Source: VAZQ01 sp963739385
GTDB lineage: Bacteria; Pseudomonadota; Alphaproteobacteria; Rhizobiales; Xanthobacteraceae
NCBI GenBank assembly: GCA_963739385.1
Contig: CAVUAI010000070.1
Coordinates: 124,001 to 188,000, forward strand
Direction: 5' to 3'
Length of the DNA stretch: 64,000 bases
Under the pieces are notes generated by a model that worked only from the letters and a program-made list of their open reading frames with translations, made no database searches and was not told where the DNA came from. This document shows positions 35,161 through 44,576 of the stretch, piece by piece. A program made the translations under genes and the position numbers. Each line of letters starts with the position of its first letter. Within the stretch, counting starts at the first letter, position 1.

Positions 35161-36663
35161 CTAGTGCGCGGGCCGCGCCCGCAGCCGGGTGAACGCGTTC
35201 TGGATCAGCGGCCAGAACAGGGCGATCAGGCCGAGCGCCATGATCGAGCTGACGAGACCATTGGAGAAGAAGATGCCGAGGCTTCCCTGCGAGGACAGAA
35301 GCGACTGCCGGAACGCCTCCTCCGCCTTGTCGCCCAGCACGATCGCCAGCACCAAGGGCGCCAGCGGGTAGTTGCACTTCTTCAGGACATAGCCGAGCAC
35401 GCCGAACACCAGCATGATCGCGACGTCGAAGGTCGAATTGTGCACGGTGTAGGCGCCGATCGCGCAGAACATCAGGATGACCGGCGCGATGATGGCGAAG
35501 GGGATGCGCAGGATCGCGGCAAACAGCGGCACGCAGGTCAGCACCACCAACAACCCGACCACGTTGCCGAGATACATCGACGCGATCAGGCCCCAGACGA
35601 ACTCCTTCTGCTCCACGAACAACAGCGGGCCCGGCTGCAGGCCCCAGATCAGGAGGCCGCCGAGCAGCACCGCAGCGGTCGGCGAGCCCGGCACGCCAAG
35701 CGACAGCATGGGCAGAAGCGCCGCGGTGCCGGCGGCGTGCGCCGCGGTTTCCGGGGCAACCACGCCCTCGATCTCGCCGCGGCCGAAACGATCGCCGTTC
35801 TTCGACACGCGCTTGGCGATGCCGTAGCTCATGAACGAGGCGGGCGTCGCGCCGGCCGGACTGATGCCCATCCAGCAGCCGATCACGCAGGAGCGCAGCG
35901 ACGTCATCCAGTAGCGTGGAAGCTCCATCCAGGTCTTGAACACGACCTTGGGATTGATCCCCGCCGACCCGCCCTTGAAGGAGAGTCCTTCCTCGATGGT
36001 GAGCAAGATCTCGCCCAAGCCGAACAGGCCGATCACTGCGATGAGGAAGTCGAAGCCGGTGAGGAGCTCGGTATAGCCGAACGTCAGCCGCAGCTGGCCG
36101 GTCACGCTGTCCAGGCCGACCGCCGCCAGCGCGAAACCGATCATCATCGAGGCCAGCGTCTTGAACGGCGGCTCCTTGCTCATGCCGATGAAGCTGCAGA
36201 AGGCGAGAAAATAGACCCCGAACTTCTCGGCCGGCCCGAATTGCAGGGCGAACTTAGCGACCAGCGGCGCAACGAGCGTGATCATGATCACCGCGAACAG
36301 CGCGCCGACGAAGGACGAGGTGAAGGCGGCGGTGAGCGCCTCGCCCGCCCTGCCCTGCTGCGCCATGGGATGGCCGTCGAACGTGGTCGCCACCGACCAC
36401 GGCTCGCCCGGAATATTGAACAGCACCGAGGTAATGGCGCCGCCGAACAGCGCCCCCCAATAGATGCAGGAGAGCATGATGATCGCCGAGGTCGGCGACA
36501 TGGAGAATGTCAGCGGCAGGAGGATCGCGACGCCGTTGGCGCCGCCGAGGCCGGGCAACACGCCGATGATGACGCCGAGCATGATGCCGACGAACATCAC
36601 CAGGAGATTGAATGGCTGGATGACGACGGCAAAGCCGTGAAACAGATTGACGATCTCTTCCAT
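35161..36663 (-). CDS. tctA: tripartite tricarboxylate transporter large membrane subunit
   Basis: 500 residues with about twelve membrane helices and the family signatures GVIIGVLPGLGGANGVAILL and YWGALFGGAITSVLFNIPGE; GISPAGATPASFMSYGIAKR marks the second half. It forms the ion-driven transport channel in the inner membrane. It lies between tctB and gntR, upstream of the oxalate enzymes, which makes oxalate or another dicarboxylate the likely cargo; this is inference from position. Confidence 0.94.
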   Translation of the reverse strand: MEEIVNLFHGFAVVIQPFNLLVMFVGIMLGVIIGVLPGLGGANGVAILLPLTFSMSPTSAIIMLSCIYWGALFGGAITSVLFNIPGEPWSVATTFDGHPMAQQGRAGEALTAAFTSSFVGALFAVIMITLVAPLVAKFALQFGPAEKFGVYFLAFCSFIGMSKEPPFKTLASMMIGFALAAVGLDSVTGQLRLTFGYTELLTGFDFLIAVIGLFGLGEILLTIEEGLSFKGGSAGINPKVVFKTWMELPRYWMTSLRSCVIGCWMGISPAGATPASFMSYGIAKRVSKNGDRFGRGEIEGVVAPETAAHAAGTAALLPMLSLGVPGSPTAAVLLGGLLIWGLQPGPLLFVEQKEFVWGLIASMYLGNVVGLLVVLTCVPLFAAILRIPFAIIAPVILMFCAIGAYTVHNSTFDVAIMLVFGVLGYVLKKCNYPLAPLVLAIVLGDKAEEAFRQSLLSSQGSLGIFFSNGLVSSIMALGLIALFWPLIQNAFTRLRARPAH

Positions 36664-36709
36664 CTAATAGGTCTCGTTACTCCAACGATTGCCGACCCAT
36701 TTGCTGGCG

Positions 36710-37213
36710 TCAGTATCCGAGATACGCCTCGATCGGCCCCTTCGGTAACGCCACGAGGAACCACTTTTCGAAGATGACGAAAATCACGAGCGGCACGCCC
36801 ACCGCGACCGCGGCCACCCTGCCCCAGCCGTATTGACCGAGCCACCGCATGAACACCGCGATGAGGAGCGCGGAGGAGATGTAGATCCCGAGCCACGGGA
36901 TCAGCGCCACGTAGATCGCGGTCGGCACCAGCATCGCCATCACTTTGCCGAGCTGACTCCACTCGGCGAAGAGCCTGTTGCTGGGGCCCTCCGCGATCGC
37001 CGCACCGAGGTTGATGATGCTCGACCCGAGGATGATGAGTCCCACGTAAAAGGGAATGAAGCCCGCCTTCGGACCTTCCGCCCCCCAGCCGATTCCGGCC
37101 TGCATGCTGCCCGCGATGACGATGAGGGCAAAGACGGCGATGAACAGCGCTACGCCGATCTCGACCGAGCGGTGACTCGGCCCGGCGCCGCGCGGGGGGG
37201 AATGGTCACTCAT
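36710..37213 (-). CDS. tctB: tripartite tricarboxylate transporter small membrane subunit
   Basis: 167 residues from the ATG at 37213. Four hydrophobic helices, e.g. VEIGVALFIAVFALIVIAGS, FIPFYVGLIILGSSIINLGA and IYISSALLIAVFMRWLG, match the TctB family. It partners TctA in the inner membrane. Gaps of 73 bases to tctC and 46 to tctA indicate one operon. Confidence 0.9.
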   Translation of the reverse strand: MSDHSPPRGAGPSHRSVEIGVALFIAVFALIVIAGSMQAGIGWGAEGPKAGFIPFYVGLIILGSSIINLGAAIAEGPSNRLFAEWSQLGKVMAMLVPTAIYVALIPWLGIYISSALLIAVFMRWLGQYGWGRVAAVAVGVPLVIFVIFEKWFLVALPKGPIEAYLGY

Positions 37214-37286
37214 CGCCTGGCTATCCGATACCGGTGCCGACGCCGGGAGAGTCAAACGCGACCCGGCGCCTGCTTGCGAACGTAAC

Positions 37287-38297
37287 TCACTGTCCGGCCA
37301 GGAAGCCGGCTTCCTTCATCAATGCCTGATGGCGCTTCTCTTCGTTGTCGATCCATTTGGCGTAATCTTCGCCGGTCATGAAGGTATTGTTGAAGGCGCC
37401 TTCGCTCATCAACGTCTTCCACTCCGGAGTTTCGCGGACCTTCTTGAGCAGGTCGACATAGTAGTCAACCTGATCTTTAGTGGCATTCGGCACCGTAAAA
37501 ATACCGCGCAGCATCAGGTATTCGACGTCCAGGCCCTGCGATTTGCAGGTCGGGACCTCGCTCCAGGACATGTTGTTGGCGATCTTGTCCGTGTACGGCA
37601 GCGGCTTACCGTCGAATACGCAGAGCGGCCGGACCGAATTGGCCCGCCATTGGGCGACGGCTTCGATCGGATTGTTGACGGTCGAGTCGACGTGCTTGCC
37701 GACGAGCTGCACCGCCACCTCGCCACCGCCGCGGAACGGAATATAAGTGAACTTGGCGCCGGTCGCCTTCTCGATCGCGACCGTGATGATCTGGTCTTCC
37801 TGCTTGGAGCCGGTGCCGCCCATCTTGAACTTGCCGGGCTCCTTTTTTGCCGCCTCGACATACTCCTTCGCCGATTTGTACGGCGTCTCGGCGTTCACCC
37901 AGAGGATGAACTCGTCGAGCGCCATCATTGCCACCGGCGTCACATCCTTCCAGTTGAAGGGGATCCCGGTCGCGAGCGGCGTGGTGAACAGGTTCGACAG
38001 TGTGATGACGAGCTTGTGCGGGTTGTTGCGCGAGCCCTTGACGTCGAGAAAACCCTCACCGCCGGCACCGCCGGCCTTGTTGATCACCACCAGCGGCTGC
38101 TTCATCAGATTGTGCTTGGTGACGATGCCCTGGATCGTCCGCGCCATCTGATCGGCGCCGCCACCGGTACCGGCCGGCACGATGAATTCAACCGGCCGCG
38201 TCGGCTCCCACGCCGCCAGCGCCGGCGCCGGCGCAAGTGCTTGCGCAATCCCCAGCGCAGACACTGCGCCGAGGACCGAATGTCCCAGTACTCGCAT
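37287..38297 (-). CDS. tctC: tripartite tricarboxylate transporter binding protein
   Basis: 336 residues from the ATG at 38297, which starts a clean signal peptide MRVLGHSVLGAVSALGIAQA cleaved near ALAAWEP. The mature protein has the Bug/TctC features VEFIVPAGTGGGADQMARTI, INKAGGAGGEGFLDVKGSRN and a late DYYVDLLKKVRETPEWKTLM. It delivers its ligand to TctAB. It is the first gene of the train that continues into gntR, oxc, frc and fhs. Compared with typical TctC proteins it replaces the usual DGYTL by NPHKLVITLSNLF, as in a distinct subgroup. Confidence 0.92.
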   Translation of the reverse strand: MRVLGHSVLGAVSALGIAQALAPAPALAAWEPTRPVEFIVPAGTGGGADQMARTIQGIVTKHNLMKQPLVVINKAGGAGGEGFLDVKGSRNNPHKLVITLSNLFTTPLATGIPFNWKDVTPVAMMALDEFILWVNAETPYKSAKEYVEAAKKEPGKFKMGGTGSKQEDQIITVAIEKATGAKFTYIPFRGGGEVAVQLVGKHVDSTVNNPIEAVAQWRANSVRPLCVFDGKPLPYTDKIANNMSWSEVPTCKSQGLDVEYLMLRGIFTVPNATKDQVDYYVDLLKKVRETPEWKTLMSEGAFNNTFMTGEDYAKWIDNEEKRHQALMKEAGFLAGQ

Positions 38298-38597
38298 TGA
38301 CGTTTTCTCCCTTGTCGCTCGCGTCTTTTCTTCGCCCCACGCGTCCCTACTCATCAATAAACACGGACCGGCCGCAATGAAGTTCCGGCGCGACCCCGTT
38401 TTTTGGTAAATCGCACGGTTGTTGGAACAATGCTAGCCTGCCGGGAGGGGACAATGCCCGGAATTGGTGGCCCCTGGGGGGACGTGGTGCCGCACCTTGC
38501 GCTTGTGCGGTGCAGCACTTGTCATGCAGGCGGCTGAGATGACTCTCGCAGCGCCGAACACGCACCCGCTTGCGGCCGCGCCGCAGCCCGTCCGGTG
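38298..38597. other. intergenic region upstream of tctC
   Basis: No gene seen. It holds a small dyad TTGTTGGAACAA (38419-38430), which could be an operator for the tct-oxc train, and a hairpin CCGCAC/GTGCGG (38490-38510) nearer the phytase-like gene, without a T-run. The promoter of the oxalate train should lie here. Confidence 0.4.
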
Positions 38598-40100
38598 CTA
38601 GTTCGGCTGCACCGGCAACGTGACGCGATAGACCAGGAGCATGGTATCGACCTCGGCGCCGCTCGCGTCCTTGTAAGCGGCGCCGACCTGATAGCCGTTC
38701 TGCGTGATGAAATCGTTGTCGTTGGTGATGAACAAGAAGAAATCGCTCGGATTGTCGGGGTCGAGCGCGGGCACCAGGGTCATGCCCTCCCACTTTTCGG
38801 AAAGATTGTTGCGGTCGTTCGGCTCGCCGTTGTGCAGGCCGAACTTGCCCAGCTCCACATTGTTGTTGATGTCGATGTAGCGCGTGAGCGTCGCGGGTAC
38901 AACTCCATCCACGAGCTTGCCGTTGGGCGCGACCGGCACTGTGCCGTCGTATGGGGAGCCCGCGATATTGGTCGCTCGCGACGTATCGACGAGCTCGATG
39001 CTGCGATAGCGCGACGTCGCGCCGTCGGTGCCGTAGCCGTTGTTGGCGTCGCGGCAGAGCAGGAGGAAGAATGTCTCGTCGAGAGCCAGCAGCTCGCTCT
39101 GAGCGGCGACGCGCTGGCGACCGTCGGCGGTCTCGTACAGCGGCAACGGCACCACGTGCTCGCGCACGAGCTTGGGGCGGTCGAGGTCGGCGACGTCGTA
39201 ATAGAGAATTCGGGCATAGCGCCGTGTTTCGGCCGAGGCGCCGCCGTCCTGGCGGGTCGCGCTCTGCAATCCAACAACCAGGTATTGCCCGCGCGGGGGC
39301 GTCAATGTCAGTCCCTCGAAGCCCTGATTGTTCTGCCGCCCGCTCTCGGGGTTGCGCGGCTCCGGCGACCGCGCATTCGGACCGGGATTGTCGGAGGAGA
39401 AGTGATCCCGGCCGTTGCGCTTGGGCAGGAACGCCTCCGGCGGCCTGATCGCCGCCAGCAGGCGGCCCGCCGGCGAGAAGCGATAGACGTAAGGGCCGTA
39501 CTCGTCGCCGATAAGGAAGCTGCCGTCGGACAACAGCACCAGCAACTCGGCATCGATGCTGATGCGGCCGTTCGACGCCTGCGGCAGGTCCGGCAAGCTG
39601 CCGGACCCGCGACGGATGCCTTCCGGGTCGAGGCCGGTCATCGGTTCTCCCGCCGCATCGGTGAGCAGGATGGTATCGGTCAGCGTCGCCGTGACGCTCT
39701 TCTGGCGCTCCGCGAGCGGCACCGCGTTCGGGTCATCCAGCGGCGTGAAGGTGATGGCAAGCTTGTTGATGCGTGCGCGGTAGTCGGTCGTTCCGCTCAC
39801 GTTCCAACCGCGATCGGGCAACATGTAGAACGTACCCTGGTAGCCCGACGCCGTTCGCGTCCACGACTTCGGATCGACCGCGATGCCCGAGCCTGATCCG
39901 AAGGTTTCCCCGAATTTGTCGCGCAGATCGGACGGCAACCGTCCGACACCGACCAGCGCCTTATTGACGAAGACGAGGTCACCGATGGTCACGGTTTCGG
40001 CGCCGCGCGAGACCGACGGCGAGAGCACCGCGATCGACATCGCCAGGCTGAGGATGCGCAATGTCTGGAAGAAGACGTGGTGACGAGCGAGCATGTTCAT
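38598..40100 (-). CDS. secreted phytase-like esterase-like beta-propeller
   Basis: 500 residues. The ATG at 40100 has AAGGA upstream and opens a signal peptide (to about residue 34, SRGAE). The mature part matches the family annotated as esterase-like activity of phytase: GSGIAVDPKSW, YMLPDRGWNV, GLDPEGIRRG, LIGDEYGPYVYRFSPAGRLL, NNQGFEGLTLTPPRGQYLVV and EKWEGMTLVPALDPDNPSDF. Such propellers occur with calcium and phosphate metabolism, but enzymatic activity is poorly documented. Periplasmic or secreted. Confidence 0.87.
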   Translation of the reverse strand: MNMLARHHVFFQTLRILSLAMSIAVLSPSVSRGAETVTIGDLVFVNKALVGVGRLPSDLRDKFGETFGSGSGIAVDPKSWTRTASGYQGTFYMLPDRGWNVSGTTDYRARINKLAITFTPLDDPNAVPLAERQKSVTATLTDTILLTDAAGEPMTGLDPEGIRRGSGSLPDLPQASNGRISIDAELLVLLSDGSFLIGDEYGPYVYRFSPAGRLLAAIRPPEAFLPKRNGRDHFSSDNPGPNARSPEPRNPESGRQNNQGFEGLTLTPPRGQYLVVGLQSATRQDGGASAETRRYARILYYDVADLDRPKLVREHVVPLPLYETADGRQRVAAQSELLALDETFFLLLCRDANNGYGTDGATSRYRSIELVDTSRATNIAGSPYDGTVPVAPNGKLVDGVVPATLTRYIDINNNVELGKFGLHNGEPNDRNNLSEKWEGMTLVPALDPDNPSDFFLFITNDNDFITQNGYQVGAAYKDASGAEVDTMLLVYRVTLPVQPN

Positions 40101-40276
40101 TCCTTGGAAGGATTCCAATAACTCCATGAATTGTCACAGTATTTCCGACCCGTGACAATCCCGCGACGGTCGCCGGGGCGCGCGCTTCGCGTGACAAGCC
40201 CCGACCCTGCCGCTAGCCTTGCGGGACCTCCGTCGGCGGCACGCGCCGCCTCTTGCGCCGGACATCGTCAGCCGCA

Positions 40277-41020
40277 ATGCCAGCATCGATGCGCGAGACC
40301 ATCTATGGCCAGCGGGCGCGCATCGGCTACACCTCGCCGCCGTTGACCACGGAGATCTTTCCCTACGAGTTCTACAGGATCGTTCCCGCCGGCGTGACGC
40401 TCGTCATCACCACGCTGGCTATCGTCGTGCGCAGCAAGGGCGAAGTCGACCAGTCCTACGACATCAGCATGAAGGCGGCGCGCGAAATGGCGGCGGCAGG
40501 GGTCGACATCGTCGTGCTCGGCGGCGTTCCCATCAATCTGTCCAAAGGCCACGCCAATGCGGAGCAGATGATCATCGATCTCGAGGCCGAACTGAAGGTC
40601 AAGGTTTCGACCAGCGCGTCGGCGCAGGCCAGGGCAGCCAAGGCGCTCGGCTGCAAGAAGGTGGTGGTGGCGCAGCCCTACGAGCTCAGCGAGACCGACC
40701 GCATCGCAAGCTACGGCACCCATTTCGGCTGCGAGGTGCTGGGCGCGACCGGATGGGGCAGCGCCTTCAACCGGATCGGGCTGATCCCGCGCCATGCCGC
40801 GCTCGACATGGGGCGCAAGCTCATGCGCGAGCATCCTGATGCGGATTCGATCCTGTTGCCGTCGCCGCATTGGCCGACGGCGGACGCCCTCGACGCGCTG
40901 GAGCTCGAGTTCGGGGTCAACGTCATGGCGGCGCATCAGGCGATCGTCTGGGATGCGCTGCGGCGCTGCGGTGTCGAGGATCGTATCCAGGGATTCGGAC
41001 GGCTGTTGCGGGAGTTCTGA
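40277..41020 (+). CDS. Asp/Glu racemase superfamily protein, arylmalonate decarboxylase/maleate isomerase-like, copy 1
   Basis: 247 residues from the ATG at 40277 (a TTG at 40253 would give 255, the length of copy 2). Conserved blocks are RARIGYTSPPLTTEIFPYEF, GVDIVVLGGVPINLSKG, ARAAKALGCKKVVVAQPY and GFGRLLREF. The fold and order match Bordetella arylmalonate decarboxylase, but the catalytic cysteine segment LLSCGG is LLPSPHWP here, placing Ser at the Cys188 position, and the Gly74 region (LMGTSLSF in that enzyme) is LGGVPINL. So neither catalytic cysteine of the superfamily is present. Chemistry is therefore unclear. First gene of a four-gene plus-strand run with binding proteins. Confidence 0.82.
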   Translation: MPASMRETIYGQRARIGYTSPPLTTEIFPYEFYRIVPAGVTLVITTLAIVVRSKGEVDQSYDISMKAAREMAAAGVDIVVLGGVPINLSKGHANAEQMIIDLEAELKVKVSTSASAQARAAKALGCKKVVVAQPYELSETDRIASYGTHFGCEVLGATGWGSAFNRIGLIPRHAALDMGRKLMREHPDADSILLPSPHWPTADALDALELEFGVNVMAAHQAIVWDALRRCGVEDRIQGFGRLLREF

Positions 41021-41102
41021 GGTCCCGCATCCGCCGGAGTCTGCAAATCCCAGTGACATTCGGGAGGAGAAGAAATGACAATGCAACCGAAAGGCCGCGT
41101 GC

Positions 41103-42083
41103 ATGCGGCGCTCTTCCCTCGCCGCGCTCTTCGCCGCGCTCGTGCTGACCTGGCGCCCCGCGGCAGCGCAGCAGCCGATCGAGCTCAAGGCCGGCATTTC
41201 CGACCCGGTCAACACGGTGCTGGCTTGGTACGTGGCCCGCGACGCCGGCTTCTACGCCGCGCAGGGACTCAAGGTCGACATCGTCAACATGAGCGGCGGC
41301 AGTCGCGGCGCGGCCGAATTGCAGGCCGGCCGCCTCGACGTCATGCATGTGGGACTGTCGTCGGTGATCCGGGTCAACCGCGGTGGCGGCGACATCCGCA
41401 CCATCGGCTCGCTCAGCAACGTCATCCGCTTCACATTCTTCTCCGCGTCCGGGGTGAAGACCGCGGCCGACCTCAAGGGCGGCACGATCGGCGTCAGCAC
41501 GTTCGGCTCCGAAAGCGATTCCACCGTGACGCTGGCGCTCGCCCGGCTCGGGCTCACCCGGAACGACGTCACGCTGAAGGAATATGGCGGCGGCATGCGG
41601 CGGCTCGACGCCATCAAGTCGGGCGAGATCAAAGCGACGCCCATCAACGAGCCGATCGCGAGCCTCGCGCGCGGGCAAGGCGTCAACGTGCTGGTCGATC
41701 TCGTGCCCGAGCAGATCCCCTGGGTGTTCAGCTCGATCGTCGTGCGACGGGGCGACATCGCGGCCCGGCGCGACGTGCTGGCGCGCTTCCTCAAGGGTAC
41801 GATCGAAGGCAACTACCTCGCGCTGACCGATGAGACGCGCGCCAAAGACGTGCTGGCCAAGGAGCTCAAGATCAGCGATCCGAAAATCCTCGACATCACC
41901 TACAACGACTTCAAGGCGCAATCGCCGGCCAACATCGAAATCTCGCGGCCGGGCGCGGAGAACATCCTGGCGCAGTTCCCCGGCGGCAGCCAGAAGGTCG
42001 AGGATTACGTCGACGCCGGCCTGCTCGAAGCCCTGCGCGCCGAAGGCTACTTCACGGCAATGCAGCAGAAATACCGGCGCTAG
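41103..42083 (+). CDS. NMT1/SsuA-type ABC substrate-binding protein
   Basis: 326 residues with a signal peptide MRRSSLAALFAALVLTWRPA cleaved near AAAQQ. The mature protein has the SsuA/THI5 pattern: WYVARDAGFYAAQGLKVDIV, GGSRGAAELQAGRLDVMHVG, ADLKGGTIGVSTFGSESDST and AINEP-like TPINEPIASLARGQGVNVLV. These bind sulfonates, pyrimidines, nitrate or aromatic acids. No permease or ATPase accompanies it. It follows the AMDase-like gene by 82 bases. Confidence 0.87.
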   Translation: MRRSSLAALFAALVLTWRPAAAQQPIELKAGISDPVNTVLAWYVARDAGFYAAQGLKVDIVNMSGGSRGAAELQAGRLDVMHVGLSSVIRVNRGGGDIRTIGSLSNVIRFTFFSASGVKTAADLKGGTIGVSTFGSESDSTVTLALARLGLTRNDVTLKEYGGGMRRLDAIKSGEIKATPINEPIASLARGQGVNVLVDLVPEQIPWVFSSIVVRRGDIAARRDVLARFLKGTIEGNYLALTDETRAKDVLAKELKISDPKILDITYNDFKAQSPANIEISRPGAENILAQFPGGSQKVEDYVDAGLLEALRAEGYFTAMQQKYRR

Positions 42084-42095
42084 CGGAGCTCGCCG

Positions 42096-43136
42096 ATGGG
42101 CAACGGCATGCGAGTCGCGGTGCCGCTGCTGCTCGCGGCCACACTCTGGCCGCCAGGCGTCCGGGCGCAGAGTGTCGAGGACTTCTACAGGGGCCGATCG
42201 ATCAACATGCTGGTCGGCAGCGGCGCCGGTGGCGGTTACGACACCTACGCCCGCACCTTTGCGCGCCACATGGCGCGGCACATTCCCGGCAACCCGGCCA
42301 TCATCGCCAAGAACATGCCGGCCGCGGCCGGTCTTGCTGCCGCCAGCACGCTGTACACGACGGCCGAGCGGGACGGCTTGACCATCGCCGCCTTCACCAA
42401 CGGATCGGCCATGGAGCCGCTGTTCGGCAACACGAGCGCGCGCTATGACGCGCAACGCTTCAACTGGCTGGGCAGTATCGGCAAGCTGCAGAACGTCTGC
42501 GCCACCTGGCATCAGTCGCCGGTCAAGACCATCGCGGCGGCCCGCACGCGCGAGGTCATCGTCGCCGCCGCCGGTGCGACCTCCAATACGGCCATCGTGC
42601 CCAAGGCGCTGAACGCGCTCATCGGCACCAGATTCAAGGTGATCGCCGGATACGACACCGGCGCCGGCCTCACGCTCTCGATCGAGCGCGGCGAGGCGGA
42701 AGGCATCTGCGGCCTGTCGTGGTCGACCATGAAGGCGTCGCGCCCGCACTGGATCAGGGACAAGCTGCTCAACATCATCGTGCAGATGGGATTGGAAAAG
42801 CTCGCCGAATTGCCCGACGTGCCGAGCGCGCTGGAGCTCGTCAGCGATCCCGAAAACAAGCAGGTGCTGGAGCTGATCCTGATCCGCCAGGAGGCCGGCC
42901 GCCCCTTCGCGGCGCCGCCGGGCGTTCCGCCCGATCGCCTCGCGGCATTGCGGGCAGCCTTCGATGCGACGCTCAAGGATGCCGGATTCCGCGCCGACGC
43001 GGACAGGGCGCAACTGGAGATCGAGCCGCTGACCGCTGGCGAGATCGAACAGCTTTTGGCCGCCGCCTATGGGGCGCCGAAAACGATCGTGCAGAAAGCC
43101 GCCGCCCTGGTCGAACCGTCGAGCCGCGCGCCGTAG
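42096..43136 (+). CDS. Bug-like (distant) periplasmic solute-binding protein
   Basis: 346 residues with a signal peptide ending near VRAQS. The core INMLVGSGAGGGYDTYARTF and MPAAAGLAAASTLYTTAERD is the variant Bug/TctC start, with an N-terminal FYRGRSI instead of YPxKPI. Two cysteines (VCATWH and GICGLSW) could form a disulfide. It starts 12 bases after the NMT1-type gene and is probably translated from the same message. Ligand unknown. Confidence 0.83.
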   Translation: MGNGMRVAVPLLLAATLWPPGVRAQSVEDFYRGRSINMLVGSGAGGGYDTYARTFARHMARHIPGNPAIIAKNMPAAAGLAAASTLYTTAERDGLTIAAFTNGSAMEPLFGNTSARYDAQRFNWLGSIGKLQNVCATWHQSPVKTIAAARTREVIVAAAGATSNTAIVPKALNALIGTRFKVIAGYDTGAGLTLSIERGEAEGICGLSWSTMKASRPHWIRDKLLNIIVQMGLEKLAELPDVPSALELVSDPENKQVLELILIRQEAGRPFAAPPGVPPDRLAALRAAFDATLKDAGFRADADRAQLEIEPLTAGEIEQLLAAAYGAPKTIVQKAAALVEPSSRAP

Positions 43137-43293
43137 GTGGCCCTCAGTCCGGCTCTTCGAACGCGCTCGACCGCGACAGGGCAGATTGCCCTGCGCTGCC
43201 GGCGAGATGTTCGGCAACCGTGATGATGTTGAGGTGAATGAGCGAGTGAAGCAATATCGTGGCACTGCGGGCGGGCGATTGCGCGGAGGAGAC

Positions 43294-44277
43294 ATGACCG
43301 GCCGGACGTCAATCGGACTGGCGCTTTTTGTCACGGCTGCGCTGGTCGTGAGCCACGCCTCGCAGGCGCAGGACTGGCCGAACAAACCGGTGAAAGTAGT
43401 CGTTCCGTTCGCGGCGGCAGGCACCACCGACCGCATGGGGCGTCTCATCGCCGAGGAGCTGTCGAAAACGTTCAAGCAGCAGTTCTACGTCGAGAACCGC
43501 GCCGGCGGCGGCGGCGTCATCGGCGCCGTCCAGGTCGCGCGCGCCGATCCCGACGGCTACACCTTGATGATCGGCGGATACGGACCGCATATCTTCGCCC
43601 CCGCCACAACGCCAAATCTCGGTTACGACGTATTGGCGGACTTTACCCATATCGCCATGATCGGCGGCGAGACCTTCATCATCGTGGCCCACCCCTCGCT
43701 GGGTGTGAAATCCTTCCCCGAGCTGGTGCAATTCGCAAAGCGTCACAACGGACCGCTCAACATGGCTTCGCCCGGGCAGTCGACGCTCGGCGCGCTCGTG
43801 GTGGAGCAGCTGATCCGCAAGCCCGGCCTGCTGCCGAATCTCAATCACGTGCCCTACCGCGGCGGCGGGCCGGTGATGACCGACCTGCTCGGCAACCACG
43901 TCTCGCTCGGGTGTATCGTGCTGTCGGCGGCAATCGAGCACATCCACGCCGGCACGCTCGTCCCGCTGGCGCTGATCTCGACCGAGCGCGCCGCCGCCTT
44001 GAAGGATTTGCCGACCATCGTCGAGCTCGGTCATCCCGATATCGGCGGCGCCATCTGGTCCTGGCTCGCCGGACCGAGGAACCTTCCGGCGCCGATGGTC
44101 GCCCGGCTCAACCAGGAGGTCCGGCGCTCCCTGCAGGCGCCGGAGCTCAAGCAGCGGTTCGAGCGCGATCTGCTGCTGTCGATGGACGCGGATCCCGCGA
44201 CGCTCACCGCTTTCATTGCCGGCGAGCTCAAGCGCTGGACCGCGTTCTTTCAGGAATCCGGGCTCAAGCCGCAATAG
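43294..44277 (+). CDS. Bug/TctC-type solute-binding protein
   Basis: 327 residues from the ATG at 43294, with GGAGGAG upstream. A signal peptide ends near SQAQDWPNKP. The mature start WPNKPVKVVVPFAAAGTTDR, the VENRAGGGGVIGAVQVARAD segment and PDGYTLMIGGYGPH are classical Bug features. No TctAB genes are adjacent. It ends the plus-strand run 40277-44277 and converges on the LigA-type gene. Confidence 0.9.
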   Translation: MTGRTSIGLALFVTAALVVSHASQAQDWPNKPVKVVVPFAAAGTTDRMGRLIAEELSKTFKQQFYVENRAGGGGVIGAVQVARADPDGYTLMIGGYGPHIFAPATTPNLGYDVLADFTHIAMIGGETFIIVAHPSLGVKSFPELVQFAKRHNGPLNMASPGQSTLGALVVEQLIRKPGLLPNLNHVPYRGGGPVMTDLLGNHVSLGCIVLSAAIEHIHAGTLVPLALISTERAAALKDLPTIVELGHPDIGGAIWSWLAGPRNLPAPMVARLNQEVRRSLQAPELKQRFERDLLLSMDADPATLTAFIAGELKRWTAFFQESGLKPQ

Positions 44278-44294
44278 GCCGGTCGCGCCACGCC

Positions 44295-44573
44295 TCAGGC
44301 TGAGCCCGCGGGCGACCGCGCCGTGCGGATGCGCTCGCTGTAGACCTGCACCGTAAGGCCAAACAGCTCCCAGCGCGTGAGATAGGCGAGCAGAAATGGA
44401 TGCGCGCCCCGCTCGTACAGCCAGGCCACGTCGCCGCTAAGGAGGGCGGAGCGCTCCTCCGCGGAGAGCGGCAGCGACGCCAGCGTCGATGAAGGATCGG
44501 CTTTGAGCGCGCCGCGGAATTGGGGATCGTGCAGCGCCTGCCGGCAGAGCTTGTTGACGGCGTAGGTGCTCAT
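44295..44573 (-). CDS. LigA-type small subunit of an extradiol dioxygenase
   Basis: 92 residues, all helical, with the LigA pattern: YAVNKLCRQALHDPQFRGAL, then LSAEERSALLSGDVAWLYER and GAHPFLLAYLTRWELFGL. In protocatechuate 4,5-dioxygenase the alpha subunit closes the active site of LigB. The gene starts three bases after the LigB-type stop, so the subunits are coupled. Confidence 0.87.
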   Translation of the reverse strand: MSTYAVNKLCRQALHDPQFRGALKADPSSTLASLPLSAEERSALLSGDVAWLYERGAHPFLLAYLTRWELFGLTVQVYSERIRTARSPAGSA

Positions 44574-44576
44574 GGC

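Noticed and set aside
40923..43475. 850-residue minus-strand frame
   Set aside because: Antisense to three well-supported plus-strand genes with signal peptides; shadow.
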